Shown one piece after another: positions 12,194-25,081 of a DNA stretch of 64,000 nt. The stretch lies in NCBI RefSeq assembly GCF_018812025.1, contig NC_063054.1:31748418-31812417 (forward strand), written 5' to 3'. Under the pieces are notes generated by a model, which was given only the letters and a program-made list of their open reading frames with translations, was not told the DNA's origin and searched no databases. Each line of letters opens with the position of its first letter. Position 1 is the stretch's first letter. A program made the position numbers and the translations under genes. The DNA comes from Megalobrama amblycephala (Eukaryota; Chordata; Actinopteri; Cypriniformes; Xenocyprididae).

Positions 12194-12560
12194 CTATTAG
12201 AGCGGTCTGTTGGTAGGAGTGGATTGAAAGCTCTGCAGTAATTGTTCTGTGTAGGCGGACGAAGCGACTCGCAGAACTTTGTTTCTCACGTCACGTTTTT
12301 CCTATGGAACAATTTTACTGTTATTGAACATTTAAACACAGGTTTGATTTTATTGTGCCTTTGTTGAATATGATCCAAGATTTCTTTTGACTTGCTTTTG
12401 TTCTGCATGTATCATTTTATGGATTTATTTCAAATTTCTAATCTGTTATTTATTTATTTTACTACTTCACAACCTTTTGGATTGAAAGTCTCTGAAGGTA
12501 GGTGAACCTAATATTTGACTTTTGTCTTGTCACAACTCATATACTCAGACCTGTCTCAGA
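12194..12560 (+). other. Possible stum 3' UTR
   Basis: This follows the proposed stop codon and has no repeat signature through about 12.56 kb. No AATAAA lies close to the stop. The first one seen is near 12824, where an unrelated MITE half begins. The assignment depends wholly on the terminal-exon call. Confidence 0.25.
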
Positions 12561-12829
12561 TAGAACACCTTGAATATTAGAAAACATAGTCTGCACGCAA
12601 TGGCCACATACATACTGCAGCTACACATGCAAAAAAATAAGTGTTTTGTTATAAAGGCAGTGTTTCTTTGTTGCGACCTTTGTAACCTCAAGATCGTCCA
12701 GGAGAGTATAAGGCTTAACATAAAATATTTGAGTAGGCAACAAATGCTTGAGCATGTGATATGCAGCCCAAAAAATAAGTTTTTAGAACTGTACGATTAA
12801 TAATTTAAGTATCGTTTGTGTAAAATAAA

Positions 12830-13342
12830 TATCCATATTATAAATATCCATACGCCAGACCGCCTTCCGTATTCAACGTACTCAGAAAGTGTAAACCTCT
12901 TGCGTTTCACAAAGCTTACGCTACGTCATGCGCCTTACCGAAACTTACGGAAAAAGCGTAATTGACGCGACACCATTTTACACTTTCTTTGTAACTTGTA
13001 TACAGAAGGCGGTTTGGTGGAAGCTCGATATTTGGCTTCATAACTTGTTAAATATGAATATTTATTTTACACAAACACATTGTTTCGCTTCAGAAGGCCT
13101 TTATTAACACTCCGGAGCCGATTGGATCATATATTTATGATGAATGGATGTGGATGTAAGCGCTTTGTTCAGCTCATACTGATTGAACCCTATCACTGCC
13201 ATTATAAAGCTTGGTTGCGTCAGGATATTTATTAATATTTTTCCGATTGTCTTCGTCAGAAACAAGAAAGTCATACCTAGGATGGCTTGAGGGTGAGTAA
13301 AGTTTGGACTAATTTTCATTTCAAAGTGAACTCATCCTTTAA
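12830..13342. repeat. Half of a GTTCACCC-family MITE
   Basis: The sequence from ttcgcttcagaaggccttta to the worn terminus aaagtgaactcatccttta resembles the right half of the 3513-4375 element. The left half was not found. Confidence 0.6.
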
Positions 13343-14700
13343 TTCAAATTATCACAGAAGCACTAGTATAAATGTTTATAGTTCAGAAATAAACACTGAT
13401 GTCTATGGTAGCGATCAAAATAGAGTAAATCACATTTTTGAAAGTAACGTGGCGGCTCAAATAAAGATTGTATCAATTACATCGTTGCACCAGTAGGTGG
13501 CGACAAGTGACTGTTAAAAAAATGGATTTGTCATTAAATCATTCATTCAAGAGATTCGTTCAAAAACACTGATTCATCTAGTAATGAAACAAGTGAAGTC
13601 TTTAGGTGTGTTTGACTTCATGAAGCACTGTGCAGACCAATCGGCATCTGACTTGAAGCAGTGCATGCCGGTTAGAAATTCTGTCCGACTTTACGTATGG
13701 CATCAAAGTACTGTAAGAGCGATTTGAGAGCAGACGGCTGACGCAGCTTATGACAACGCTGTTTTTTCACCATTGGCAACAATGATGCATTTTGTGTTTA
13801 TTCTGACACCTTCAGTTCGGCTAATGCAAGACTGCAAACGGCAAATTTCACTGATCGGTCTGCGCAGTACCACATGAAGTTGAACACACCTTTTATGAGT
13901 GAGTCATTGAATCATTCATTCAAGAGATTTGTTCAGAAAAATGCTGATTCATCCTGAAACAAGTGAAGTCTTTATGAGTGAGTCATTGAATCATTAGTTC
14001 AAACCATTTTTAAAAAAAAAAATCATTCAAATTAATTAGATATTTTTAAATAGACTAAAGCGAATAAAATTTTCTCCAAACCTCTAGTAAATTACTTGTT
14101 ATTTTGTATATATATGCAGAGACATGAGATGCCAAATCTCTCTATGGTTTTCACTATGTCAGTTATTCCAATTTTTTAACAGAATGGCAATTTAACGGAT
14201 TCACACTTGCATTTAAATGCGAATGTCAAAACATTGCAGTGTGTATGTGAGCATTATGAAATAGTACACTAATGAAAACCATTTTACAAGCAATAAAAAT
14301 AAAAAAAACATGGCAGCAATATTCTAAACACCAAAACATAATAATATATTTGATACAGGTCTGCTGTCCTCACAGTTTGGTCACTCATTTCAGCCCATTA
14401 TCACTACACATGCTGCAAGCTCGGCTTCTCCCATTCTGTTTATTCTGATCCATCTCAGATAATGTGCCTCCCACTACCTGCCATCTGCCAGTCTCCTCTC
14501 AGTCTGTTTGATCCACTTTTTGTCCATTAAATGCCAGTAGAACCATAGCGCTCATTAGAAAAGAAGCTTTGCAAAAGTGAGACTTCATACAGCGACTGCT
14601 ACGATGCAGCACTTTAACTCCTTCAGTCGCACGCTGAGGCCTTTGACAAGATCTTTCAGCAGCCTTGCCTTTGTGGCACAGCAGACTCGGAAGACAGTTT
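13343..14700. other. Intergenic stretch with local duplications
   Basis: tcattcattcaagagatt recurs near 13541 and 13912, and aacaagtgaagtcttta near 13588 and 13960, so a worn element spans about 13.5-14.0 kb. No coding sequence was seen. Confidence 0.45.
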
Positions 14701-15258
14701 AAAGTAATTGTTCACCTCAAACATCAAAATCCTGTCATTTATTCCCAAACCTGCATGATTTTCTTTCTTTCATGAAACATAAAAGGTGAATTTTTGAACA
14801 ATGTTGTGGTGAAAGGATAAGTAATGGGGCTAATATAATAAAACTGAATGAGAAAAAGGCTGCAGAAGCGCCATAAAAATATATTAAAAGTAGTCCATAT
14901 GACTAGTATACCATATTTTATATAATCTGAACTCATACAGCATTGTTTCATTGTGTCAGTGAGAACTGGATCAGTCTGTTTTGTGAACGAATCATTCAGA
15001 CTAGTTTTGTGGAATGGATCGACTGAATAATTGAAGAGTTCTGAATGAAAAGAGGACCACTTTCATGATATTTTTATGGTGATTTTTGGTCATTTGTCAG
15101 CTTGACAGCCCCAATCTTCGTTCATCTTCATTACAATGAAAAAAAGTGGGCAGGATATTCTTTAAGAAAGAAAGGCATACAGGTTTAGAATGCCATGAAT
15201 ATTAACAAATAATTACAGTTGTTCGTTTTTTTTGTGTGTGTGTACTATCTCTTTAACT
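14701..15258. repeat. Diverged GTTCACCC-family MITE
   Basis: The left end is aaagtaattgttcacctcaa and the right end is tgtgtactatctctttaa. The interior ctggatcagtctgttttgtg recurs near 48040, linking the two copies. Confidence 0.6.
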
Positions 15259-16096
15259 AATACATTTGCCTTAAGGTTTGCATCACAGATTACTAAATGG
15301 CTTGCATGCAAAAAAAATTGGCTTGTTGTTTGAAGCTTGGGTCTTGATCTTTTGCAATCTTTAATGCATTGAGTCATCTGCGTTTAAACCTGTTATAATG
15401 CAATGCTTTAAGAAGGTCATGAGTCATTAATCTATTCCCATTCTAAATCTCATTATAAATACTTAAAGATAAAGCCAAAACCTGTGATATGTAAATGCAC
15501 AGATAAGACTACTGCTTGAGCTGAACTGCTGTAAAATGCAAACCCCAGTGAGGCACTTTAGAGGAGATATGATGTCTCAAGTGCCACTCGTATCAGGTGG
15601 TAGCATTGAGGATTGTTGGAGATGTTTTTTAATTTTGAGGAATTCTGAGGATGGTTTCAAACCTTTTGTAGGCTTTCTGTAAGAAATAAAACTGTTGTTT
15701 GGTCATTAATTAAATATCTACCTCATTTGACATCACAAAATGGATTCAGTGTAATAAAATAATTATTCAAATAAATAACAGGTGTATTATTACAGGTGTT
15801 ACTAGTATTATTTATATACTACTATAGTACTTATAAATATTTTAATTAGCTTTTATTTTTATACTTTCAGTAATTTTGTTGTGCTTTAATTTTTATTTTA
15901 TTTTTTACTTAGCTTTATTTTTTTTGTTTTTATTGTAATAATTTTAGCACTTCAATGTTTCAGTTTGTAGCCAAGGCAATTTTGCCTTCATTGTTTTTAT
16001 GTTTAAGTTTTTCATCTAATATTTATCTTTACTTTATTTCAGCTTTGTGTCAGTTAACAAATTTTAACAAGTTTCAGTTAACAATATCAACATTGG

Positions 16097-16099
<3 letters not shown>

Positions 16100-16137
<38 letters not shown>
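16100..16137 (+). repeat. Poly-T run
   Basis: About 36 consecutive T, possibly the tail of a minus-strand retroposon; no body recognised. Confidence 0.9.
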
Positions 16138-16244
16138 TGGCCCACAAAAAAGAATGACATATGAGTTTGGAGTGACATGAGGCTGAGTAAAAAATGGCTT
16201 TATGGATATATTTCATATTTGACTTTATGGATCAGGCTTTGAAA

Positions 16245-16305
16245 TTAGAACCTACAATCTTTCAGTTACAAGACCAGATATTTAACCATTAGACTACACA
16301 ATCCA
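16245..16305 (-). repeat. tRNA-like SINE head fragment
   Basis: On the minus strand, agtctaatggttaaatatct resembles an A box and gtaggttctaatttc a worn B box. No core follows. Confidence 0.5.
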
Positions 16306-16339
16306 CATTTATTCATTAACTATTCAGTTCTCCCATATA

Positions 16340-16693
16340 TTCTACTATTCAAAAGTTTGGGGTCAGTAGAAATCTTCTTTTTTTTAAAAAAAAAAAAAAA
16401 AAGAAATCAATACATTTATTCAGCAAGAACACATTAAATTGATCAAAAGTGATGGTAAAGATATGTATACTGTTTTAAAAGATTTATATATGAAATAAAT
16501 GCTGTTCTTTTTAACTTTCTATTCATCAAATAATCCTGAAAAAAATGCATCACTGTTTCCACAAAAATATTAAGTAGCACAACTGTTTTCAACTGATAAT
16601 AAGAAATGCTTCTTGAGCACCAAATCAGCATATTAGAATGATTTCTGAAGGATCAGACTTCTAAAAATTCAGCTTTTCATAACAATAATAAAT

Positions 16694-16739
<46 letters not shown>

Positions 16740-17055
16740 TTTTTAAATTGTAATACTTCACAATATTACTGTATTTTTGATAAAATAAATGCAGCTAAGA
16801 CACACTAAGACCAACATTGAGCATCAGCCGGCCTATTTTTTGAGGTGTGTTCCACATCATCGGCACTAGTCAGACCCTATTGGAGGCTTTATGGTTATTG
16901 AGCATGTTGAATCTGCATCTGTTGCTGCCATTGGTCGCTAGTTCTTTTATGTTGGCTTGGTGTGTCACGGCCATAAGAGGAAATAAATTAAAAAAGAAAA
17001 AAAAACACATTATAAAAAATCTTACCGACCCCATACTTTTGAATTGCAGTGCATA
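16340..17055. repeat. Foldback family copy with internal insertion
   Basis: The left end ctattcaaaagtttggggtc is matched by an inverted right end (gaccccatacttttgaattg) near 17028-17047. About 16800-17010 does not belong to the family and looks inserted. A TA run and T-run lie at 16694-16744. Confidence 0.6.
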
Positions 17056-17577
17056 CGTACAGTACCAGCTGTCTTGTGATTTCTGATATTCTTTTACTTA
17101 CAGGCTACAGGGAGCAGGCCACCCCTCAGCAGCTCTGATTGCTGTCCTCCAAACCTAATCTTGAATGTGCACCTTTCTCCTGTGCTGTCTGGCCAACATG
17201 TATGGGAGCTTTGAGGCGGCCCCCACGAGGCCTGGGAGATCGAGGGGTTGATCACATGCAGATTTTCAGCCCAACTCCTGCTACTTCCTGTCCTGTCAGG
17301 TACTGCATTAAGGGGACCTGACTGTTGAAGGACAGCAGAAAGAATGAACATTCTGTGAATATCTCTAAAAATTGTGCAAACGTGCAAAACGTCTATGTGC
17401 CGAACACGTCCTATTCCTGTCAGGGGAAAACCGATCTTAAGCGTATTTATCCCTGTAGTCTTAATGTATGTATTAAATTGACCAATATACACTATGATCG
17501 TTTTCAGTTTGTAAAAAAAAAAATCTATTTGTTAAAGAGCTTTGAGGTGTCCAATGAAGTAGCTGAAGGAAACTTAA

Positions 17578-17660
17578 AGGAACAGTTCACCCAAAAGTAG
17601 TCACCCTCATGTTTGTTCATGCAAAATAAAAATAAAATACATTTTGGGTGAACTATCCCT
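17578..17660. mobile_element. 83-bp TTAA-flanked mini-MITE
   Basis: The ends AGGAACAGTTCACCC and GGGTGAACTATCCCT are inverted, with TTAA at 17574-17577 and 17661-17664. It is an internally deleted relative of the family at 3513 and 26134. Confidence 0.8.
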
Positions 17661-17664
17661 TTAA

Positions 17665-19350
17665 AATTATGCTTCTCACAGAGCACTATGAATACATAAT
17701 TACACTGAATATTTTTATGTCATGTGCATTACAGTGTCTACAGTATTTCTTTATAGTGTGCTGTGTTTTCATTACTTAAATTAAGCCTTATAACGCAGGA
17801 AGTGTGTATTTATCAATTTGTTTTATAAAATATAACTTGTATTCTACACAAATACATCACCTGTTATTGTTAATCTCTATTAGTCCTTATACCTGGAGAC
17901 CACCAGCCAGAAATGTAACCTTTTTCTCCAGTACTTATCTGTTGTTAAGTAAAACAGCCAAGTATTGGTGATTCACTGTATGCCAGTTTCCATAGTGACT
18001 GGCCACTTTAATCAACCAATGCGTAGGGTATGAAATAATGTAATTAAGTGTGAGTTATTTTTATGTGACCGACATAGGAGAAAGGGATGGCGCAAATTGA
18101 AATAGGCAAAACATTATGATTTAAGACTGACATTCAAAATTAACCACCAATTTCAAATGGCCGCAGCAACTTAGCAAGGAGAATTTGTGCTTTGCTGAGT
18201 GTGCGATACATTCGGAAAATTCAAGCCCTAAATATTAACTGTTCTGAACTGGTTCATTGTGTTATTCACACTGAAGAGTCTCACATTTTATTGAGTCTCT
18301 TTTTTTGGATATTATAAATATATATAAGCTGGTCTGGTGTGAATGTGTGTTGTGAATTTGAGGATTTGTTGTAAATATGGACAGAAAGTGAATTAGTTCT
18401 GTAAAGTCGTGTGCTGTTGTGTTTAGTGCGGCCTTTTTAAATTCAAACATTATATTCCAGTGCTAAGTCCAAAGGCCTAAATATATTACAGCCAAACATA
18501 TGTTACTCAGCAGACTTACACAATGGCGTTGTCACATCTCTAGAAATGTCAGAGGTACCATATCTAATAAATAATAAATTTTAAAAAGTGACATTTTGGT
18601 GTCTTGTTTCATTTTCTAATTACAAACTACTAAGAAATGCATCCAAAAGTAACTAATCTGGTGGCATGATCAAAACTTGAAGCAGTGTTTCTTTTTCTGC
18701 AGTGGTGCTCAGTTAGGTGTGTGGATATTTAATCTGTTTAATGTGAGGGTTTTTATATCATCGCCATGACTTCTGGCCTGCCAGCATGAGAAACAGAAAG
18801 CCCATAAAAAAAACATTAATGAAATTAACCAGGCTATCATCTAATGATAACAGGAACTGAAGATGTGCCTTGGTCACAACAGCTCACAAATCAGTATAGA
18901 GACATGTCTTAAAGGCGTTTACCCGACTTACTGAAATTAACACCATTAAAAGAAGATGAGAGACTTCCCCTCTCTTGGGGAAAGATGAGGATGTCTCACA
19001 AACAAATATGTACTTTTGTACCAAATCGATACTTAAACAGAAAAAAACAATTATATTAGTCTTTCTACTGTATTAGTGACAGACAGAAAGACACAAAGTT
19101 ATCACGCAATTCTTCTCGCAGGATCATTTAATTTAGCAAAAAAATCTCACCATTCACTGATGCATCCAGGTCGCACTTAATCCGTTATATTTCTGGTCTA
19201 AAACACAACAGCTCTCATGGTTTGCCGCAGGACAGCAAATACGAGTACATTTTCTGTCATCTTTGAAGGACTGTGATATGAAGAGTGTGCAAAGTAACAT
19301 ATTTTAGCAACTGTGTGAAAGCGAATAGCACATAACAAGTACAAATTGTC
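17665..19350. other. Intergenic stretch, no feature recognised
   Basis: No repeats of defined type and no convincing ORF on either strand. Confidence 0.4.
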
Positions 19351-19423
19351 CCGATAGATATTCATGTTTATACCAGTAGCTATTGTGCCACACAATACTG
19401 GTATAAACATGAATATCTATTGG
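19351..19423. repeat. Strong short hairpin
   Basis: agatattcatgtttataccag (19356-19376) is perfectly complementary to 19398-19418. The stem extends outward by several pairs and inward by a second 7-bp stem (tattgtg/cacaata) with a 4-nt bulge and 3-nt tip. It is not part of a MITE I can define. Confidence 0.85.
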
Positions 19424-19548
19424 TTCAATATGCATCACATGGCTAAACGTGATAATTTTAGTATCACAGTCCACACTACAACGCAAAAACGACATTTTCA
19501 AATGTATCCATTTTGGAGAGCGTTTTCAAAAAGCTTCATTTTAGTTAA

Positions 19549-20255
19549 AGCTGCAGTCTGTAAGTTTTGCCTCTTTGTCGCCATCTCTGTTTAAAACCTG
19601 CAATTGCAGTTATTTGCGGAATTATCATCTTTACATGGGTTGTGCATCGGCACGGCTCCTCAGCGCGGATTAATCTAACGTTTTCTGTCAGTCACCACAT
19701 CGGTGTGGATACTGTACTTTGGAATCACAGATTCTACGTCTTGGAAGTATGACAAAAATAAGAATTTTCACTGGAAAGTGTCATCTGAAGGAGTAAGTAA
19801 CATGTCTGCCACTTTTGTTCTGACTTAACTTTTATTTACATTTCTGTAGCCACTCCGCAGTCCGAAGTCTTTTGCTTTTGACTGTGGGTGAATCTCCAGT
19901 TGTCACTGATGATTGTCATTTGGACCTTTCTGGATTAAAATCCGCCATCAAAATAAGTTTAATTATTCCAGCTGCTGTGAGAAAAGGCTATAAATGATCC
20001 ACTACCCGCAGCGTCCTCCACATGCCATATAGCCTACTAGCTGGGACTCCTTCTTTATGTAAACAGACGTGACATAATGAAGCAAGGACGAACGGCTGCA
20101 TGCTCGAATTTTTAGCGGAAACCCACAAGTACCGATTTTATTATAAAACATTATTACAAGCTTACCTTTGCGAATCGGGCTAAGGTAAGGAGATAGTTTG
20201 AACACTGGCTGGTTATGTACTTGCTCAAAAAAAAAAAAAGTTACAGACTGCAGCT
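19549..20255. mobile_element. 707-bp TTAA-flanked MITE
   Basis: It begins AGCTGCAGTCTGTAAG and ends TTACAGACTGCAGCT, with TTAA at 19545-19548 and 20256-20259. The inverted ends are about 18 bp. The interior has no coding sequence. Confidence 0.82.
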
Positions 20256-20259
20256 TTAA

Positions 20260-22512
20260 TAAAAATGCAGTCTCAGTGTGGACGGAAGGCCAAAATGGAG
20301 AGAAAAAGCGTATTACGTATTAGTGTGGACAAAACTGACAGATGGCTTTGTATTTCTGTGCTTGGTTTGTTAGGAGTGTATTCACACTTGGTGAAAATGC
20401 TCATCTTGGCAAGATAATGTAAACAGATGTTGGTTATGTCTTACATGATTGTAAACTGGTGGGACTTGAAATGATTTATGCATAATGGTTTTGCTACTGA
20501 AAAGCATGAGGCATGATAACCATCAGAACAGACTGCAATGCTTTCCTCCAATATTTGTTTGCCTAGTTTAAATTCCTGCTTTGTGTTGGAAGTGCATATG
20601 ACTGAGTGCACAATTACTCCCTAGCTTAAGGGATGGTTTTTATGATAGCTGTGAAAGACTGGGATTTAGTACGTCTGTCAGAAATGCTTTTAAATGCCAT
20701 CAGGTGAGCTGCTATTTTAGTTGTCTAAGCTGCACAAAAATCCACAAACCTCAACAATTTTGTATAGAGGAAAGAAAACGAATCCTGTCTTGCTTTCCAA
20801 ATGCCAAATGTATTACCTTAAAGGTTGCTCTTCAATACAGTAAATAGCATGGTGTTTTTATTACTTTTATGATTTCAGCAAATGTCAATACGGTTTTAAT
20901 ATAGGCAAAACAATACACTGTAAATGAGAAAATGGCTTCATAAAACTTTTTTGAATGAACTGGGATTTACTTGACATCAATTTTCACACTGTTGCATTGT
21001 TGTTGAACTTAACCCATCTGGACATCAGACAACCCATCAGACAAACATTCCTTTTTAACAAATATTTTTTGTCATATTTTCCAATTAAAAATAAAAACAC
21101 TTGAAAAGGTAAGAATGCATGTTGAATATAAGTGCATTTTGTGTTACGGCACTTTAACAAATGTAAATAAATGCTGTTCACTGAACTTTCTATTCAAGAA
21201 TCCTGAAAAAATGTTAAGCAGCACAACCGTTTTCTACATTGATAATAATGTTTCTGGAGCAGCAAATCAGCATATTATGATTTCTGAAGGATCATGTGAC
21301 ACTGAAGACTGGAGTAATGATGCAAAAAATTCAGCTTTGTCATCACAGGAGTAAATTACATTTTTGAAATGTACTCAAATAGAAAACAGTTATTTTATAT
21401 TGTAATAATATTTCACAATATTACTGTTTTTACTCTATTTGGTGAACATAAGAGACTTCTTTCAAAAACATTAAAAAATTGTAATATTTCTAAAATTTCG
21501 ACAGGTGCTGTATATAACTGAAAAGGTAAAAAACATAAAAAAGGGTATCCTTTTTCACAGCATAAAAGACATTATTTGGATATTTACAAAATTGCATTTG
21601 TGAGGTAAAGTACTGTCTGTGCCAAAAATATCTACCACAATTTTTACTGCACTTTTCTCCCTCTTATAGTGTTTCTGGGTCTAGGGTTATCTCAGACTTT
21701 TTCCAAAGCATAATCATTTGCCTCCTTTTCCAAATAAGGCTGTTCCTTGTGCAGTTGGGCATGTATTCTATCATCGCAGGCCTTTTCCCTGCATTCCTCT
21801 AGTCTCGCTGTTTTTTCTCGTCTCTCGTGATAAAACCAACCGAAGGCACCGTGAATAGTTTCAGTAAACAATTTAATGTTATGTGTACAGCCGTGCTTGT
21901 AAAACTAAACACTTTCATGATCTACATGCCAAACAAACTGTTCTGTACTATGAAGACTCTTATGAACTATATTGGGCTGGTTTACAGCTGAGGAGAGATG
22001 GGTAAATAAAGAGATTCTGGGGTTTAAACTCGTGTACACCAAGAACATGCGCTGCACAACTAGCCCCTATTCACACAGACATCTTTAATCACTCCCTGTC
22101 CACATCCTCCATTCCGAGAAAACCACTATGGTGCCACTGTGCCCTCCAAAAAAGGTGTCAAGCCGAAATGAGTGACCAGTTGCACTAAGACAAGGCTCAT
22201 TTTAGATGCCCACCGCCTCATGTAGTAGACAAGAGTGGGTAGTTATAGTCAGCGGGAGGAATACTTCTACCCAAACAAATGGGATTGAATATCACAATTT
22301 GTTAACACTTCTCATTTTCAGAAAAAAATTCAAGAAAATATAAATGAAAGTCAATAGCATAAACTACTTTCCACTCGTAGGGCCTAGCAGAATAAGTACA
22401 ACATCAGAAAAAATGTTGATTTTGGTCAAATTTGAGGTTTTCACAAAAACGAGTTTTCTGAGAGTTCACCACTCTTGCTTTCTCTCAGCAACTTCCTCAT
22501 TAGTCCAAGTCT
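20260..22512. other. Intergenic stretch between two MITEs
   Basis: Apart from the foldback fragment at 21105-21480 nothing is recognised. ORFs are short. Confidence 0.4.
21105..21480. repeat. Foldback family fragment
   Basis: ttaagcagcacaaccgtttt, tttctgaaggatcatgtgac and actggagtaatgatgc are the arm sequences of 25082-26017. Confidence 0.65.
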
Positions 22513-23472
22513 GGTATTGCCCTAGAATTAAATATTGAATTTATATTGGCATAGTTGAATAACAAGAGTTCAGTACATGGAAAAGACAAGTTTCAAACTC
22601 CATTGTTTCCTCCTTCTTATATAAATCTCATTTGTTTAAAAGACCTCTGAAGAACAGGCGAATCTCAACATAACACCGACTGTTACGTAACAGTCGGGAT
22701 CATTAATATGTACGCCCCCAATATTTGCATATGCCAGCCCATGTTCAATGCATTACACAAGGGCAGAACGTCTGGATGTGCACAGCTGAATCATCAGACT
22801 AGGTAAGCAAGCAAGAACAATAGCGAAAAATGGCAGATGGAGCAATAATAACTGACATGATCCATGATAACATGATATTTTTAGTGATATTTGTGAATTG
22901 TCTTTCTAAATGTTTCGTTAGCATGTTGCTAATGTACTGTTAAATGTGGTTAAAGTTACCATCGTTTATTACTGTATTCACGGAGACGAGAGAGCCGTCG
23001 CTATTTTTATTTTTAAACACTTGCAGTCTGTATAATTCACAAACACAACTTCATTCTTTATAAATCTCTCCAACAGTGTGTAATGTTAACTTTAGCCACA
23101 GAGCATAGCCTCAAACTCATTCAGAATCAAATGTAATACATCCAAATAAATACTATACTCACATGATCCGATGTATGAATGCAGCATGCATGACGAACAT
23201 CTTGTAAAGATCCATTTTGAGGGTTATATTAGCTGTGTAAACTGTGTTTATGCTGTTCAAGGCAAACGCGAGCTCCGGGGGCGGGGGAGCACGAGAATTA
23301 AAGGGGCCGCAACCTATATATTGGTGCATAGTTAATGATGCCCCAAAATAGGCAGTTAAAAAAATTAATTAAAAAAAATCTATGGGGTATTTTGAGCTGA
23401 AACTTCACAGACACATTCAGGGGACACCTTAGACTTATATTACATCTTTTAAAAAGAAGTTCTAGGGCACCT
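22513..23472 (-). mobile_element. TTAA-type MITE, copy 2 (inverted)
   Basis: This is the reverse complement of the element at 4914-5857 along nearly its full length, including the 22-bp palindrome near 22676-22697. The right end GGGCACCT meets TTAA at 23473-23476. The left end is worn (ggtattgccctagaa) and has no TTAA. Confidence 0.85.
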
Positions 23473-23476
23473 TTAA

Positions 23477-24795
23477 AGCGCATCATTCCAACTTTGTGAA
23501 TATTCATAGCAAATTTTTGATGGCATGAATCTGAACCAATGAAATGTGATTTTCAAACTAATGCTGATGTAAACAAATGATCTTACTCGTGTGGACTGAC
23601 AGATCCGAAGCGCTCACACAACAATCCTGATATAGGCCTACACATAAACAGAATTACAGTACTTTAAAATATTTACGTAAAATATTGAAAAAAAAGTTGA
23701 ATATATATATATGTTCCTATAGATATTTGGTTTTGACGAGATTAGGTTATATTAACAGGGATTTTAAGGTATGGTTGGTAGGTGATTTTGTTTTGGAACC
23801 TTTAGAAAATGAACTCGATTTTTCTCAAAATTGCTGACTCGATTTCAAAAAGGTGTAGCTCAGTCATTTTTCTCAGTCAACAAATCATACATCATATTTA
23901 AGGTTTATTTTTTAAAAGAGATTGTGAAAATAACTCAAAATTTGCTTATTGCGACTCATTTTGTCACAGATGATAAATAAATTGAATTTAGGCTTTTATT
24001 ACTAGCCTTGTCTGAAAGCCACAAATATGATTTTGTTAATGTACTGTTTGTGGATTTATATTCATATTTGCACAAAATGTAAAAAATGTTGCACATGTTT
24101 AATAAACCTATTTTTTGTCTTTTAATTGTTGTATACAATATCTTCCTAGCTGTTGAAAGAAAAGACTTTTGTTATTACTTGAAGACCCAGCAGATGGCGC
24201 TCTTAGATTAGCACTCATTCTCCAGCTGCTCACTACATGAAGAAAAATGAAAACTCAAAACAGCTGTAATAATATTGGATGTATAACAATGTAGGCTATT
24301 ATAGCCTAAGTATAATAGTGATCGGTCCTTTCAGTTTCTTTGTATCCACAGGATACACCCACACAAATATACCAGTAATACTTTCAATCACTCATGTCAT
24401 GTCCACTGAGTACCACGAAGTCAGCCAAACAAACATTTCAGTGCCAACATTTATAAACGGTTGTTTATGTATTTCATATTTTCCTATCTTTTTTAATATA
24501 AGGCTTATGAAATAACAGATGACATCATGTTCTGGATGTATGCTGACAGAAACTAACATGCCAACTACTGAAACCTCTCATTCCCAGACTGTCTTGGCTG
24601 GCTGCCGAGGAATGCAGGAGATGCAATTCCCACTGTAACTATGACACCACAAAGATAAACAAATGGTACCTTTTCTTCAGAACATTCCACTGAAGTCCAT
24701 AGGGAACTAAACTAAACATTATATTGCAACTTTTCCATACAAAGGACACAACTACACTCAGCCTATACTTAAAATAAAAAGTGAAATTGAAGTGA
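23477..24795. other. Intergenic stretch, no gene seen
   Basis: AT-rich with a small TA run near 23702. No coding or RNA gene signature. Confidence 0.4.
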
Positions 24796-25058
24796 AAGTG
24801 ACGTGTAGCCAAGTATGGTGTCCCATGCTCAGAATATGTCACACACACCCGGAGCAGTGGACTGCCGTTTTTGCTGCAGCGCCCAGGGAGCGATTGGGGG
24901 TTATGTGCCTTGCTCAATGGCACCTCAGTTGTGGGTAATGAGAGTGGAAGAGAGCGCTGTTTATTCACTGCCCCACCTACATTTCCTACCAGAGACTCGA
25001 ACCTGTGGCCTTCGGGTTACAAGACCGACTCTTTAACCATTAGGCCACAACTGCCCAA
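24796..25058 (-). repeat. V-SINE-like tRNA-derived SINE
   Basis: On the minus strand, from 25058 downward, a tRNA-like head has an A-box region (tggcctaatggttaaagagt) and a B box (ggttcgagtct). The central core (on the plus strand, gggagcgattgggggttatg) is typical of fish V-SINE/Deu-type cores. The tail runs to about 24796. Confidence 0.75.
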
Positions 25059-25081
25059 AATAAAAATACATTGTAGGTATA

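Noticed and set aside
17094..17492. 132-aa ORF on the minus strand
   Set aside because: No recognisable motif, and opposite-strand ORFs of similar length overlap it in a repeat-rich area.
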